DNA from: Tubulanus polymorphus | Lineage: Eukaryota; Nemertea; Palaeonemertea; Tubulaniformes; Tubulanidae | Length of the DNA: 64,000 bases | Reading direction: 5' to 3' | Assembly: GCF_964204645.1 (NCBI RefSeq) | Contig: NC_134026.1 | Location: 28,910,650 to 28,974,649 of the forward strand | Shown: positions 46,542 to 64,000 of the stretch, piece by piece | Layout: every line of letters begins with the position of its first letter | How positions within the stretch are numbered: the stretch's first letter is position 1 | Program-made: the position numbers and the translations under genes | The notes under the pieces: generated by a model | Databases searched by the model: none | What the model was told of the DNA's origin: nothing | The model's input: the letters and a program-made list of their open reading frames with translations, nothing else

Positions 46542-47789
46542 ATGGCGATTTTAGCAGTTTTATTAGCGGTTTGCCTGATCCAGGGCTTCCAGGCCCTAAC
46601 TACCACGTCTGCCCCGTGCGCAGTGAATATGACATCGTTAGCCGTCCAGCAAAATTTCAATTTTACTGCGGTAAGTGTACGTTTTAACAATGGGTTTAGC
46701 TATGTGTTCACTATCAATATCATTTTGATATCTTGTTTATTTCTACCAAATTGCTTTGTTTCAGTTTATGGGTAAATGGTATGAATTGAGATGGTGGGAT
46801 GGAATCAATCACCTGAACGATAAGCATGCCTTAGAAGGCCTGGCGTTTGAATTCACAGAGCCGCCAAAATTTCAACCTTCCCAGCCAGAAGCTTTGGCGA
46901 CGTTATATGGGTATCCCAGGTAGGGATTTTGGCATTTTCGAATAAAAATTTATGATATATATATCATGAACATAAACGTGCAACTAAAGTCTGTACATAT
47001 TTCTTGATTTAGAAGCATTAGATTTGCTTTATTCTTAAAAGGGACAGCGCAGAAAAAAAGTGCGTGAAACTTAACTACGGTGGCAAGGCAAAACTCTATA
47101 ACGTTAGTTCAACTGAACCAGCAAAAATGCGTTACTTGGCATCAAGCACATTAGGTACGTTCTTGGCGTTGTGCTTATATACCTTCAAGGGTTTAGGTTT
47201 TTCGGTTTCACACATGATACTTATTTTCAGATTCACATTTCTGGGTTATCAATACCGATTATAAATCCGCTCTGGTCATTCAATGTAGCGGAATTACCAA
47301 TGACACGTGTGACACTAACGTCAAAATCAACATCTTCAATCGGAAAATCCTCTCAATAAACTCCAAAACTTTGAAAGGATACTATGATTACATCATACAA
47401 AATCTTTGCGTCCAAGATCCGGAAAATGCCATGGTCACTACTAAATTGGATAAAGGTGAGAAAACCCCTAACTAGAGAATAATATCTTCATTCTCGCTTT
47501 TTAACGAAATTAGGTGAAAATAAGTACATTTTAAAGATTAGAATTAACGATTTGTTGTTTATTGCAGATTGTGAACAGGTTATGAATCGTAAGTGTGCTT
47601 GAAGTGGTTTCTTAAAAAACAGTTGTTTAGAATTTCATTATCTAACAACACTCCTCTGGAGGCATTTCTTCTGGTTTCAATTATATCTACCCATTCGGTC
47701 TTTTCGTTACAGATGCCGGCAGATTGTTTTTTGGTATCCCTGCCATTCTGCTTCCAGTTATTGCAATCGTTATGACGAAGTTCTTTTAA
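46542..47789 (+). CDS. Lipocalin-like protein with C-terminal membrane/GPI signal
   Basis: Exons are 46542-46670, 46765-46919, 47042-47154, 47231-47455, 47568-47588 and 47713-47789, giving 239 residues. A signal peptide (MAILAVLLAVCLIQGFQAL) is followed by a Cys and then MGKWYELRWWDG, the lipocalin G-x-W motif. Later segments fit the barrel: YGGKAKLYNVSS, then SHFWVINTDYKSALVIQCSG. Several N-x-S/T sites and paired Cys are present. The end GRLFFGIPAILLPVIAIVMT is a hydrophobic tail with almost nothing after it, as in GPI-anchored proteins. The role is probably binding of a small hydrophobic ligand at the cell surface (inference); apolipoprotein D-like lipocalins are the nearest idea. Confidence 0.75.
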
Positions 47790-48818
47790 GCATCTTTATG
47801 AATCATCGGTATGAGTTGCCGCTTAGCTTACACTATAAAATATATGACATGAGCCATTTTTGTTATCGTGCTTTTATACAAATATTAGTTTTAAGTAATG
47901 CAAATTTCTCCGCGTCGATACCCTACTTGATAAGCCTCGGGCATATCGACGACAGGCAGACGGTTCAAGTGATATTTTGTCCTCACTCACATGATCATAT
48001 CATCGCAATAAAGATATAATTTCTTAAGTGACCTGTTGACAATGAAGGACTTTTCTGAGACTGGATATTACGAAACAGGTCTCTGACGAAGCTCTCGAAC
48101 CATATATAGATCAGCGTCGTATCCTTCAATGCGAATAAATAGTACATTCTTGTTTTGAACAAATCATGTCTTAACTGTTTAATTATTCGAAATGGTACAA
48201 GAAAGATCAAAAGTAATTTAATGAAGTTGTTTTTTCTTTTAATTTATGGACGGATGTGGTCTTGATGTAATGGCATGTTCGGTCGTTCCCTTCTCGCGCT
48301 AGCGCGTAACGACTATCAGACCGTTACATTGGGGCTGAGGGAGGTTCGAATCCCGAGGATGAGGATTTGTGTCGCTGGATCAAGACCATGAATGCAGATA
48401 TTCAAATCCGTGTGAATATCCGCAATACCAATGAATATGAACTGCAAAGGGCGCACATTTAACTTGCATCACAAAATATCCATAAATAACAAACAACATT
48501 TCACAGTCCATTTAGTTTCGTATTTATTCTGTACAGTAAACGTAAAATGGAAATTTTTGTACAGAGAAACTGTTACATGTACATTATATAAAACGTCAGT
48601 TCATGTGATATCTAAAATTTCAACAACTGTTCAGTAGACTCCGCCTCAGTTTATATTGACCTAGGCTTTTAGTGAGTAACTTGTCAATGGAAATGGAGGA
48701 AGATTGAGTCTAAAGGTTTTAATTCTTATACACATTTCAATTCAGCTATCATATTCGCTCTTAAAATGGCTTTGGTGATAATAATTTAAACCCAAATGAT
48801 AACGAATTGATTTTCGAA
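47790..48818. other. Convergent spacer lipocalin / CHERP
   Basis: 3' UTRs of two convergent genes. It contains a small inverted-repeat element at 48257-48388. No coding segment was seen. Confidence 0.5.
48257..48388. mobile_element. Short element with TGGTCTTGAT inverted ends and a B-box match
   Basis: 132 bp bounded by TGGTCTTGAT and ATCAAGACCA. Inside are the palindrome CGCGCTAGCGCG and GGTTCGAATCC, which fits the pol III B-box consensus. No complete tRNA fold could be drawn. It may be a degraded tRNA-derived SINE or a MITE. Confidence 0.5.
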
Positions 48819-51800
48819 TTAACTCTTAGATGACTTCTTAGATTTAGAGCCCGACATCGAGGCAGTTAATGCTGCAGCTTCCTGAAAATATAGAAAAGAA
48901 ATCGTTGAGAATTTTAATCGTAGGAATTTCCTATTTTCATGCGTGATCTAGAATTCCCTTTCCCTACAGCGGGCTTCCGAGTATAGTTATCTTCTAACTG
49001 CACTCCTTCTACGTCTTATCGTGAATCAATGCGTATAATAAACTATAGTCTAAATAGACATCAACCCTTTCTATAAAAAGTTCATTCTACGCAAGCATCT
49101 GTTCAAGTTTTACAAGAATTCACAACTTACGTTTATGAATGCGGATGAAAATTTTCAATAAACAAAAAAACAAAATGTTACAATACCTTTACCTTCATCC
49201 TTTGTATAAAACCTTGACTTTTGTTTTTACGGAACTGCTCAAATGGATCACTCATATTTACACCGATACCTTTATACATATCAGCGCGGTCACGTACTTC
49301 ACCGGCTTCGATAGGATCGACGATACCCTGTTCTGACGCTCCTAAACCTTGCCCTCCCCAACCTTAAAAAGACATATATCAAGTTAAGAAATATAGATAT
49401 CAATCTTCAAAACTACTGACAAATTGTTACCTCGCCAACAAACGAATACTGTCACGATGTTACAAACAAAAATATATCTACCGAAATAAGTAATATCGGA
49501 ACATACCCATCTTTTTAAGCAGTTGGTGTCCCTTATTTTCATCACCGAGACGAGTTGGAGGTGGTGCGTTCACATTTCCGCTACCAAAACCACTAAAGTA
49601 ACGAAACAATGTTATCTGTGACAATATTGAATTCAATGGAGACAATTTCTGGGATTATCTTTTTAACGATGATTCTTATGGAAACAAGTGCCGTAGTCAC
49701 AATTTTTATGACCTTTATTTTATATAGATTAATTTATTCCGTCTAGGTTCAATAGCGGCATGGATCAACATTGGTGGCAGGCTTACGCGCGTTAAAAAAT
49801 CGGTCACCGAGATCTGATTATCAAATCCTGGAAACCGCGGCAGCAGACTAGCTAATTTATGCGTGAAGGGTAGAACGGCTCGAGAAACTATGTGAGTCGA
49901 GAACAATCAAACCAGCTCTTCACAATATACCTGCTTCACTAAATTTCCCCGCTGTTATAATATTATTGAACAGAGGGAGAGATAGCAATAACAATTCGCT
50001 ATTCATTCAGTTAAGAAATCTGCCGAATGGGCTACATTTCAGCCTATCGATCAATTCCAAACACTTACAATTCCATACAACATATTTTGTACGTCGGGTA
50101 TTTCCAGAATTTTCTAAGAATCGTTAAGAGTACATTATCACCCCTATCGACTATGGGCGTATCGGGATTAGTCCATGTTCTGCTGGGAAACACGGAAAAT
50201 TGGTCAAGTGTTTCTCTTGACTGGCATACATAATTTTGAAGTATGTTTTTTGCCAATAAATTCTTCAATAAATATTATTTTACAGGTAGGGTAGGGAGTT
50301 AGCTAGCTTAAGCCCTATAAACATTTGACAAATATACTATTCAGTTTTGTTCGCTTCAGTAGTAAATTTCATCATTCAGTTTTGATCAAACCTGCAGGAA
50401 TTATGGAAACCAGTGATGACTAATAAAACCAAACTTAGAATTCAGAAACGACTTTCCACCCTCGGACGGATAATGGAACTTCCCGATATTAACTGCAGGT
50501 GTTTGATGATATATTCTTGACTGACATCATTTTTCCGTTGAACGACAACTTCACAAAGTTAAATAAAAATTCTACCTCCAAAGATAGATCTAATACATAC
50601 GTTGGTCGATGTGACACAGATGGTTTAATAACCTGGTTACTGAGTTTTTTCCTCGCTAGAGAAACTAGGTGACCAAGATTCGTAATAGCTAATACATATG
50701 CCACGAAATATCATCCAGGAAATAAGAACATAGAATAATAACAAATCAGGTTAAGACTTCATGGATGTTTTCGTTTGCTGATAGGAATCTCTGACGAAAT
50801 TAAATACAATATACATGTACGCTAGAATTCCTGAAACTAATCCTAGAACCATCGGTGACATGACCATGATATTCACAATAGTAAAATCCAAGGCAATTCA
50901 ATAGCAAGAACGTTTGGCACTCGATAAAAGAAACACTTTTTGTTACCGGCTAAATGTGGTACAAATTACTAGTAAAATATCAGTTTCAGCCGAGAATGAG
51001 GATATGAAAGATTTCTCGAAAGGATTAACAGTTTCGGTCCTACGTCTCATTTCCCTGCTAAATCAATGCGGTTAATTAATAATACGATTGCTGATCGAGT
51101 GGATCACCTGCATCGGACATAACAGAGAGGAGATAAGGAACATCGTGAAGAAGAAAATCCCAAAACCAAACCAGACCAAATTTGAGTTCTAACTGTACAA
51201 TGAACACAAATTGAAAAAAAAATTTCATATCTTGTCTCTATTTTCATTATTCAGAATTGTGTAGATATAGGCCTACAACATAAGGGCGAACAATCTCTCC
51301 ACTTCAAATAGGGAATACGAGGGCGTGCTGGAAATCAATTAGGAAATTGGCAGGAAATTTATGGATGCATGTTACATATTCTCATTAATACGAATAATTT
51401 TCAACGTATTAACAACGTTCCACTCTAGTGTGATATGAATAAGGAAATAATTACCTGTATCCCGGAGGTGTCTCGCTACGAGATCTAGAACGCCGTTTCC
51501 TATTATTGCCACCAGGAGGAGATCGCGATACCGACCTTCGTCGTCTCCTCGGTGATGCGGACAATGATCGTGATTTTCGTCTGCGCGGAGATGGCGACCG
51601 CGAAACCGATCTTCTTCGTCCCGGAGATTTTGATGGTGATCTGTAGAAATACCAAACAAATATTCATCAAAACATCCATGAAAAGTAGATCACCAAAACT
51701 AAGGCAGCATTAAGTGTGCCATTAAAGCATTAACAGGGTGGCCACTTTCAGCCATAAACAAATTCTCTAAATTTTCCATACACATAACTCATTCTGCAGG

Positions 51801-54800
51801 GGAGTGGAGAAATTTCTTTTTCTCTAAACGTAACAATGTATCAATTTCTTTACAAATCATCATCGTTTTCCAAATTTACGAGGTCAATGGCGCCACCCTG
51901 AAGAAATACAAATCTACTTTCTTGAAAAATAAAGCTGATTGAATGTGATGAATACCTGGATGAACTGCGACGTGGCTGATTATATCTACGTTTTCTCGCT
52001 GGTGACGGCGACCTAGACGTCGATCTCGATCCTGATTGTCGCCGCGGTGACAATGATCGTGATCTAGCGCGCGCTCCTCCACTACGATTAGCCCGACGTT
52101 CTTTATCCTCTCTCTCCTCCTTTCTCATCGCTCGTTCTTTTTGTTCTTTCACTTTTCGCGCCTTCTCTTTCGCTTTGAAGAATTCATACAGCCCTAATTT
52201 CTCCCAACCTTCGCTGTGAAACGAAAAGATTTTGTTGTAAATTAATGAATCGAGTAATTTAAAAGGATATTATGAAAGCGGGCGTAAGATTGTCCGCTTG
52301 CAAAATGATGTGTTATAGAAAGTTGAATATACAACTTGTCACAAATGCATCGCTGGAAGTTGCAAGGCATTACTGGTAATTGCAAACAGAAGTAGGTCAG
52401 GGTAGCCACTTTCATTCGACTATTCCCTGACTCGATCTGTTAAGAATTCAATCAATTATGAAGGACATAGACAGAAACTGTTTGATTCTACATGTCATCT
52501 AGCAATCTCAAATTTCCTTTAATTTTACCCTGATTTTCAGCTTTTTTACAAAATTCCCTGACTATTCCCTGACATTTCTAAAGAAAAGAAAATCCCCTGA
52601 TTTCCAGGTAAGTGGCCAATCAATCATCACTGGTGCTCACAGAGAATGAGTTGCTAGCAGTCACAAAGTTGACCTGCACCAGGCTTTTAGTAAAACACCT
52701 GTTGACTAACCTGTCTCTCGGTCTGTCGTGATTCGGCGCGCTGTAAAATGCCTCAACTGCAGCTAATAGACGTTCACTAGGAGGCATTGGTGGTGGAAGG
52801 CGAATATCTTTAGGATCAAGTGGTTTATAATCAGAATCTTCCAGCTTAAGAAACATAAACGCATAAGTTATACAGAGTAATGATCTGACCTCGTAGTACC
52901 GTCAGGAGCCTGATCAGTCATGATTCCGACTGAAGACCAGTCTAAGACCATCTTAGTCCCAATCTAGTACCAATCAGTCTCAAGATTTGAGCCCACTTTT
53001 TGACTACTGATGACTATGGAACCGGCTCCAGGCGTGTTAATTTCAATAGAGAGAATACATAAAATATGAAAATATACCTTGACAAGAGGAGCCATAAGAC
53101 CACCAGGTAGGTCAAAGTACGGTACTGATGGAGTAAGATCTGGTTCCTGTTGACCGCCAGTCGGAAGATTATTAGCATTTGGAGGTGGTTGTGCCGGAGG
53201 AAATCCAGGTGGTGGTTTACTCATATCAGGTAATGGTATTGCTGGGGTAGGCATCGATCGCCCCGGTCCTGTTCCCTGATTAAAGTCCATTGCATTACCG
53301 CCGGGAGGTGGCTGACCTGCTCATCGCAGAAAATAAATAAATTCTCCATTCAATTTGCATCTCGATATCATATCTTTTCATCAATGATGATTAACACTTA
53401 CCGGGAAATCCGAATCTAGGGGGTGGACCAGAAAATCCTGGTGGAGGATGACTGAAGTTTGGTGGAGGCTGTGAAGGGTTGAAGTTGGGTGGTATGATAC
53501 CGGGCGGAGGTCCCTGTGGTCCGGTCGGCGGACCTTGCGGCGGAGGAGGTCCTTGCTGGCGCGGTTGAGATGGAACCGCAGAAGTTACAGACGGAATCTG
53601 AAATGCATTCTGTATATAAACACGAGCATTAAAACATGATGTAAAATCATGTGTAGAATGTATTATAATATGATCAACTCAATGAGTATATTGCCCTAAA
53701 TTCAAACTGTAAAAGAACATACCTGTTGGCCAGATGAATTAGGAGCTGATGACAAAGTTGGTATTTGAGAACCACCTGTATAATTTGAAATGTCTCAATT
53801 CATGAAAGTGATTACAACATTAAAATGCATTCAAGCCACAAGTCTCTATACTAACCCTGTTGTGATGGGGGTAACTGTATTTGAGGGGGTTGTTGTTGCT
53901 GTTGTTGTAGTATTGCTTGTTGTTGTGCCTGTATCTGTGATATTTGTGAATTCACGTGATTCACAAAGTCTTGATGCTGTTTCTGTAACATGCTGTATTG
54001 AGACTGAGTAGATTGACTAATCTGATTTACGAGTCCGCTGTGTTCCTTCAATAATTCTTGCTACAAATACGGTTAATTAACATCCACTATTAAAACAGAT
54101 ATCATCAAAGAAAAATAAGTATATTTATGGAAACTGGAAAATACTTGCTTGGAAATTCTGCATGCCTTTCACTGGATCTCTCAATTGCTGAAGTGAGAAA
54201 ACAATGAATTTAAAGACAACTAAATTGATAAGCAGTACTACAAGCAGATATTGCGACTTACTGATAAAATATCGGGCTTGAAATATTTATTTTGATCCCA
54301 CAGATTCAACAACTGAAAATATGAATGACAATTAATGTTTTGTGTGGTGGTATAGACAGGATTTCGAAAAATTTGCAACCTGAATATTTCATAAAAGACT
54401 TCATACCTTAATCAATTTGTTCTGGTTTTCCTCAGATATATTTTCACTGGCTTTACAGAAAATAGGAACGACTTTTCCCTCCAATGCATTCTTTAAATTG
54501 TCAGCATTTTTACGAACACTGAAAACAAAACAACAGCCGATTTTAGATAAATCTGAACAGGATCACGATGGAATAAATCATGAACGCACTATCAACATAC
54601 CAGTGGTGAAGAACATCATTAATCAAGTAAATTAGATGCAATCGTAATGGAAATGTAGCTTCTGGAGAAATTATCCTGTAATCAAATATAGATCCATTAA
54701 ATCTAAATAGGCTATTTCTCTTGGTCAATATGGTTAGTATTCAACTTACCGACAAAACAAATAATGGGCAACCAATTGTGCATGATCTTCAGACATATTG

Positions 54801-56009
54801 TGACTGAAAATCCAATTTTTTCCACCCTATGAAACAAAATTAAACAGTACTTTAATAAATATTTAGTCTACATAATATAATATCGATGATAAAATAATAT
54901 TTCACTAGTTACCGAAATGGCATCTTTAGTACAAGCCTCTATAATAGGTTGAGTAATTCGATCCAAATGTTCTTTATTTACGTCACATTTCTGACACAGA
55001 TTCAGTAGCCTCTCATCATTGAATTTTCTTATCGTCGCATCGATTTGAAACTGAAAACAAGAAGAAAATAAACTCAAATGCTTTTCAGACTTTTTAGAAG
55101 TCTCTCAAAATGAATGATTGTTATTTGTTTGAGTAAATTAACCTGCTGTTGTTGAACTAGATTCTGATATTGTGCGGCAAGATTCTGTTCGCTTTGTTTG
55201 ATCTGTCCGTGCAGCTGATCCATTTGAACTTGAAACTGTGGATCTGGAGGGGGAGGACCGACGACTGTTTGCGGAGGGGGTACAACAACCCCCGGCGGAG
55301 GTGTTTGCCACATCTGTGGTGGAGGTGGCTGGCCATGCTGAGCTAACACCTGATTTTGTTGTTTAATTACTGTAAAAAACAAACAGTGATTGAAATAAGA
55401 GTAGAATTACATTCAATTGACACACAACTGACATCATGTCCATGATTTTTCAATTACACCTATTGAATTATATATTTATGTATTTTTGTAATTATGTATT
55501 TTTGAATGATTTAAATGTTTACATAAAAAACTGGGCCCATTGTATATAAGTATGCAGGCTGATGGATCCTCAATTAGCCCAGCTACATAAACAAGCCCAT
55601 TAGTTTAATGAATTATGAGATTAATGTTCTACTCACTTGCTTGTTCCGATGTGACTCTGTACTGATAGTAATTGAAATTTTCGCCGCCGAAGAGAAATGA
55701 AAACTTCGGGTTGTCCTTTTGTTTTTCTTTTGTAAGACGTTCAAATTCGCCACCATTTCTGGCTACGAAATTTGCAAGCTTATCAATAATATTCTTTAGT
55801 TCATTATCTGAAAAAGATGAGCAACAAAATTAATTTGTGCGTTGTGATTGTTTTTGATCATTTTTTTAGTTTACTTAAAATTGAGCAGATACTGACGGCC
55901 CCTGAGCATATTTTGTCATCACGATTTAAGGCCCAAAATGTAATTCCATAGGTTGAATATATTATCAATGATAAGTTCGCTTACCTTCTGGAGGTTTCGG
56001 CATCTCCAT
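48819..56009 (-). CDS. CHERP: CHERP, SURP/CID/G-patch RNA-processing protein
   Basis: Nuclear splicing-associated protein, also linked to ER calcium release. Nineteen exons, from 56009-55985, 55807-55637 and 55369-55143 through to 49592-49507, 49362-49193 and 48881-48819, sum to 834 residues. The start MEMPKPPEDNELKNIIDKLA leads into a SURP module (FVARNGGEFE, KFSFLFGG). Residues ~141-292 form the CID-like domain (RLHLIYLINDVLHHC). Gln-rich and Pro-rich tracts follow, then LEDSDYKPLDPKDIRLPPPM, an Arg/Ser-rich region, and a G-patch-like end (GHQLLKKMGWGGQGLG, then FEQFRKNKSQGFI). The exon ending at 54149 uses a GC donor (AA|GCAAGT). Introns contain MITE pieces. Divergent from USP32. Confidence 0.95.
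51734..51800. mobile_element. Partial MITE end in CHERP intron
   Basis: CAGGGTGGCCACTTTCA followed by AAATTCTCTAAATTTTCC matches the left end of the element family seen complete at 13314-13544. I found no matching right end, so it is truncated. Confidence 0.5.
52398..52618. mobile_element. MITE-like element in CHERP intron
   Basis: It starts CAGGGTAGCCACTTTC and ends AAGTGGCCAA in imperfect inverted orientation. The inside has repeated TTCCCTGACT motifs. It belongs to the same loose family as 13314-13544. Non-coding. Confidence 0.65.
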
Positions 56010-56234
56010 ATCTCCCGAGATAAATAACTGAATAATAACTCCGGTGAGTTCAGTGCGGTAACTAGTAATCCAGTGCCACAATCGAGTCCTGTTTACGCAT
56101 TATAGGCTTTTTCAAGTCCTGCATCCGGATCTTAGGCATGACTAAATGCTCACGTGATTAAAAGATGGAGGGCGTAGTGTTGACATCGCATTTGATGAAA
56201 TATATTTTAAATTTCACGAATTAATCCCAAAAAT
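56010..56234. promoter_or_regulatory. Divergent promoter region CHERP / USP32
   Basis: Only 225 bp lie between the CHERP start codon (-) and the USP32 start codon (+). Both 5' UTRs and promoters must share it. No TATA box is evident, as expected for housekeeping genes. Confidence 0.65.
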
Positions 56235-63031
<6,797 letters not shown>

Positions 63032-63150
63032 GTATGGAAATATGTGACAAGTATATGTAATTTCTGTAATTTGGTAATTTATTTTCTGTTCAAGTACAGA
63101 TTATTTATAATGCCCCCATTACTCATGATAGATACATTATAACTCTATAT

Positions 63151-64000
63151 CTATAAGACATTGTAAATATGAAAGTGTTGAAGCAATCGTTTAGCCTTAC
63201 GCATGACTTTAACAATTTCGAGTCGGAAATTCTTATTCATGAATGAGTAAATGATTGGATTTGCAGCGTGATTAATGAAATAACTGTAATATAATATCGG
63301 ATTATTTGGCAAAAGCTTGAAAATGATTAAGAACATCGGTAAATATGAAAATATGAAAACGACTGTTACAGTCAGTACCATTTTAGCCAGTTTTATGTGC
63401 GGACTTTTGACGGCTAATCGACGAGGCACATTCTTCTTCTTCTTGTTCTTTCTCGTTTGTTTACACGCGGTTTCGTCGGTTTGAGATTTTTTCTTCGATT
63501 TCTTATTTGCGCCCATCGAGTTGAATATTCGTGTTTTCATAATGCGTTCGATGATCGCGTTTAAAGCACGGCAGCGGTTTACAACTGATGACGATTCCAA
63601 TCTACGATCTTCGTTCATACATTCAATATCGACATTTCTCTCAGTAACTCTCGGAATGCTTCTTCTACTATATTCACTGCTAACTCTCACGATTCTTTCA
63701 TCATCTGGCTGTTGATTCTCTGTGTCATTTATAAGTTGTTTGGAGCATCTGGGTATCGATGATTTCGGTCTGACGGGAGTCGAAACCGATTCAAAATTGT
63801 GGCTGTACGTAACGAACGTTTTTTTGGTGACTTGTTGATTGACGTCGGTCGTCGAAACATCCTCTAAAACTACGCTCGACGATCTTTGCGTTAAACCGTC
63901 AGACGGCTGCTGACTCGGGAAACACCAACGTTCAGGACGAGCTTGTAGTTTCTTTGATTGGTCGATTGTTGAACTGGATTCGCTCGTGTTCGAGGCATCT
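63151..64000 (-). CDS. Rhodopsin-family GPCR, C-terminal part, nested in USP32 intron
   Basis: The frame is open from the right edge of the window to the stop at 63151, so the 5' part (TM1-TM5) is outside. Visible are a long polar third intracellular loop of roughly 200 residues ending in a Lys-rich stretch (NKKKKNVPRR), TM6 (MVLTVTVVFIFSYLPMFLII), TM7 (INHAANPIIYSFMNKNFRLE, with NPxxY) and a short basic tail. TM6 has SYLP rather than CWxP. The ligand class cannot be told from this part. It lies antisense to USP32, whose C-terminal exons must be further right. Confidence 0.8.
   Translation of the reverse strand, partial: DASNTSESSSTIDQSKKLQARPERWCFPSQQPSDGLTQRSSSVVLEDVSTTDVNQQVTKKTFVTYSHNFESVSTPVRPKSSIPRCSKQLINDTENQQPDDERIVRVSSEYSRRSIPRVTERNVDIECMNEDRRLESSSVVNRCRALNAIIERIMKTRIFNSMGANKKSKKKSQTDETACKQTRKNKKKKNVPRRLAVKSPHIKLAKMVLTVTVVFIFSYLPMFLIIFKLLPNNPILYYSYFINHAANPIIYSFMNKNFRLEIVKVMRKAKRLLQHFHIYNVL

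Noticed and set aside
53790-54011. Val/Thr-rich open frame on the + strand
   Set aside because: It is the complement of the CHERP Gln-rich exon.

Overview
This is a eukaryotic nuclear window: AT-rich DNA, split genes with GT-AG introns, wide intergenic spaces and many short inverted-repeat transposon relics. The gene content (USP32, CHERP, POP1, RTF2, NIPAL2-like, LYPLA, RidA, thioredoxin, CYP2-clan P450s, peptide-type GPCRs, a lipocalin) is that of an invertebrate animal. The FMRFamide/NPF-type receptors and a CYP2-clan pair fit a marine spiralian (mollusc, annelid or similar), but the phylum is inference; no species can be named from sequence alone.

Layout. 1-5.1 kb: 3' part of an unrecognised + strand gene with an acidic tail built from small in-frame exons. 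6.1-10.0 kb: RidA (-) and RTF2 (+) in divergent arrangement. 11.3-19.2 kb: NIPAL2-like Mg transporter (-) and LYPLA acyl-protein thioesterase (+), also divergent, with a repeat-rich spacer. 20.8-24.5 kb: POP1 of RNase P/MRP (-). 25.2-26.4 kb: thioredoxin (-). 27.6-28.8 kb: intronless NPY/NPF-like receptor (-). 28.8-34 kb: mostly empty, with a few weak ORFs. 34-45 kb: an accessory cluster of two ten-exon CYP2-clan P450s and two intronless rhodopsin-type GPCRs, set in a tandemly repeated unit that also holds a decayed GPCR 5' end and a rearranged 28S rRNA pseudogene. 46.5-47.8 kb: a probable membrane-anchored lipocalin. 48.8-63 kb: CHERP (-) and USP32 (+) sharing a 225-bp divergent promoter region. 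A third GPCR (-) is nested in a USP32 intron and runs off the right edge.

The housekeeping genes are complete and their exons sum to whole codons. I derived exon joins by reading splice sites and family similarity, not from transcripts. The most interesting observations are: (i) a duplicated first exon in RidA that would add a mitochondrial-type presequence; (ii) a co-duplicated P450-GPCR cassette with gene-conversion-like mosaicism; (iii) an antisense 46-bp copy of a P450 exon inside an upstream intron of the same gene; (iv) a head-to-head 28S rRNA pseudogene; (v) several MITE-like families, one with paralogous empty sites in the same window; (vi) a perfect 55-bp palindrome in a USP32 intron.
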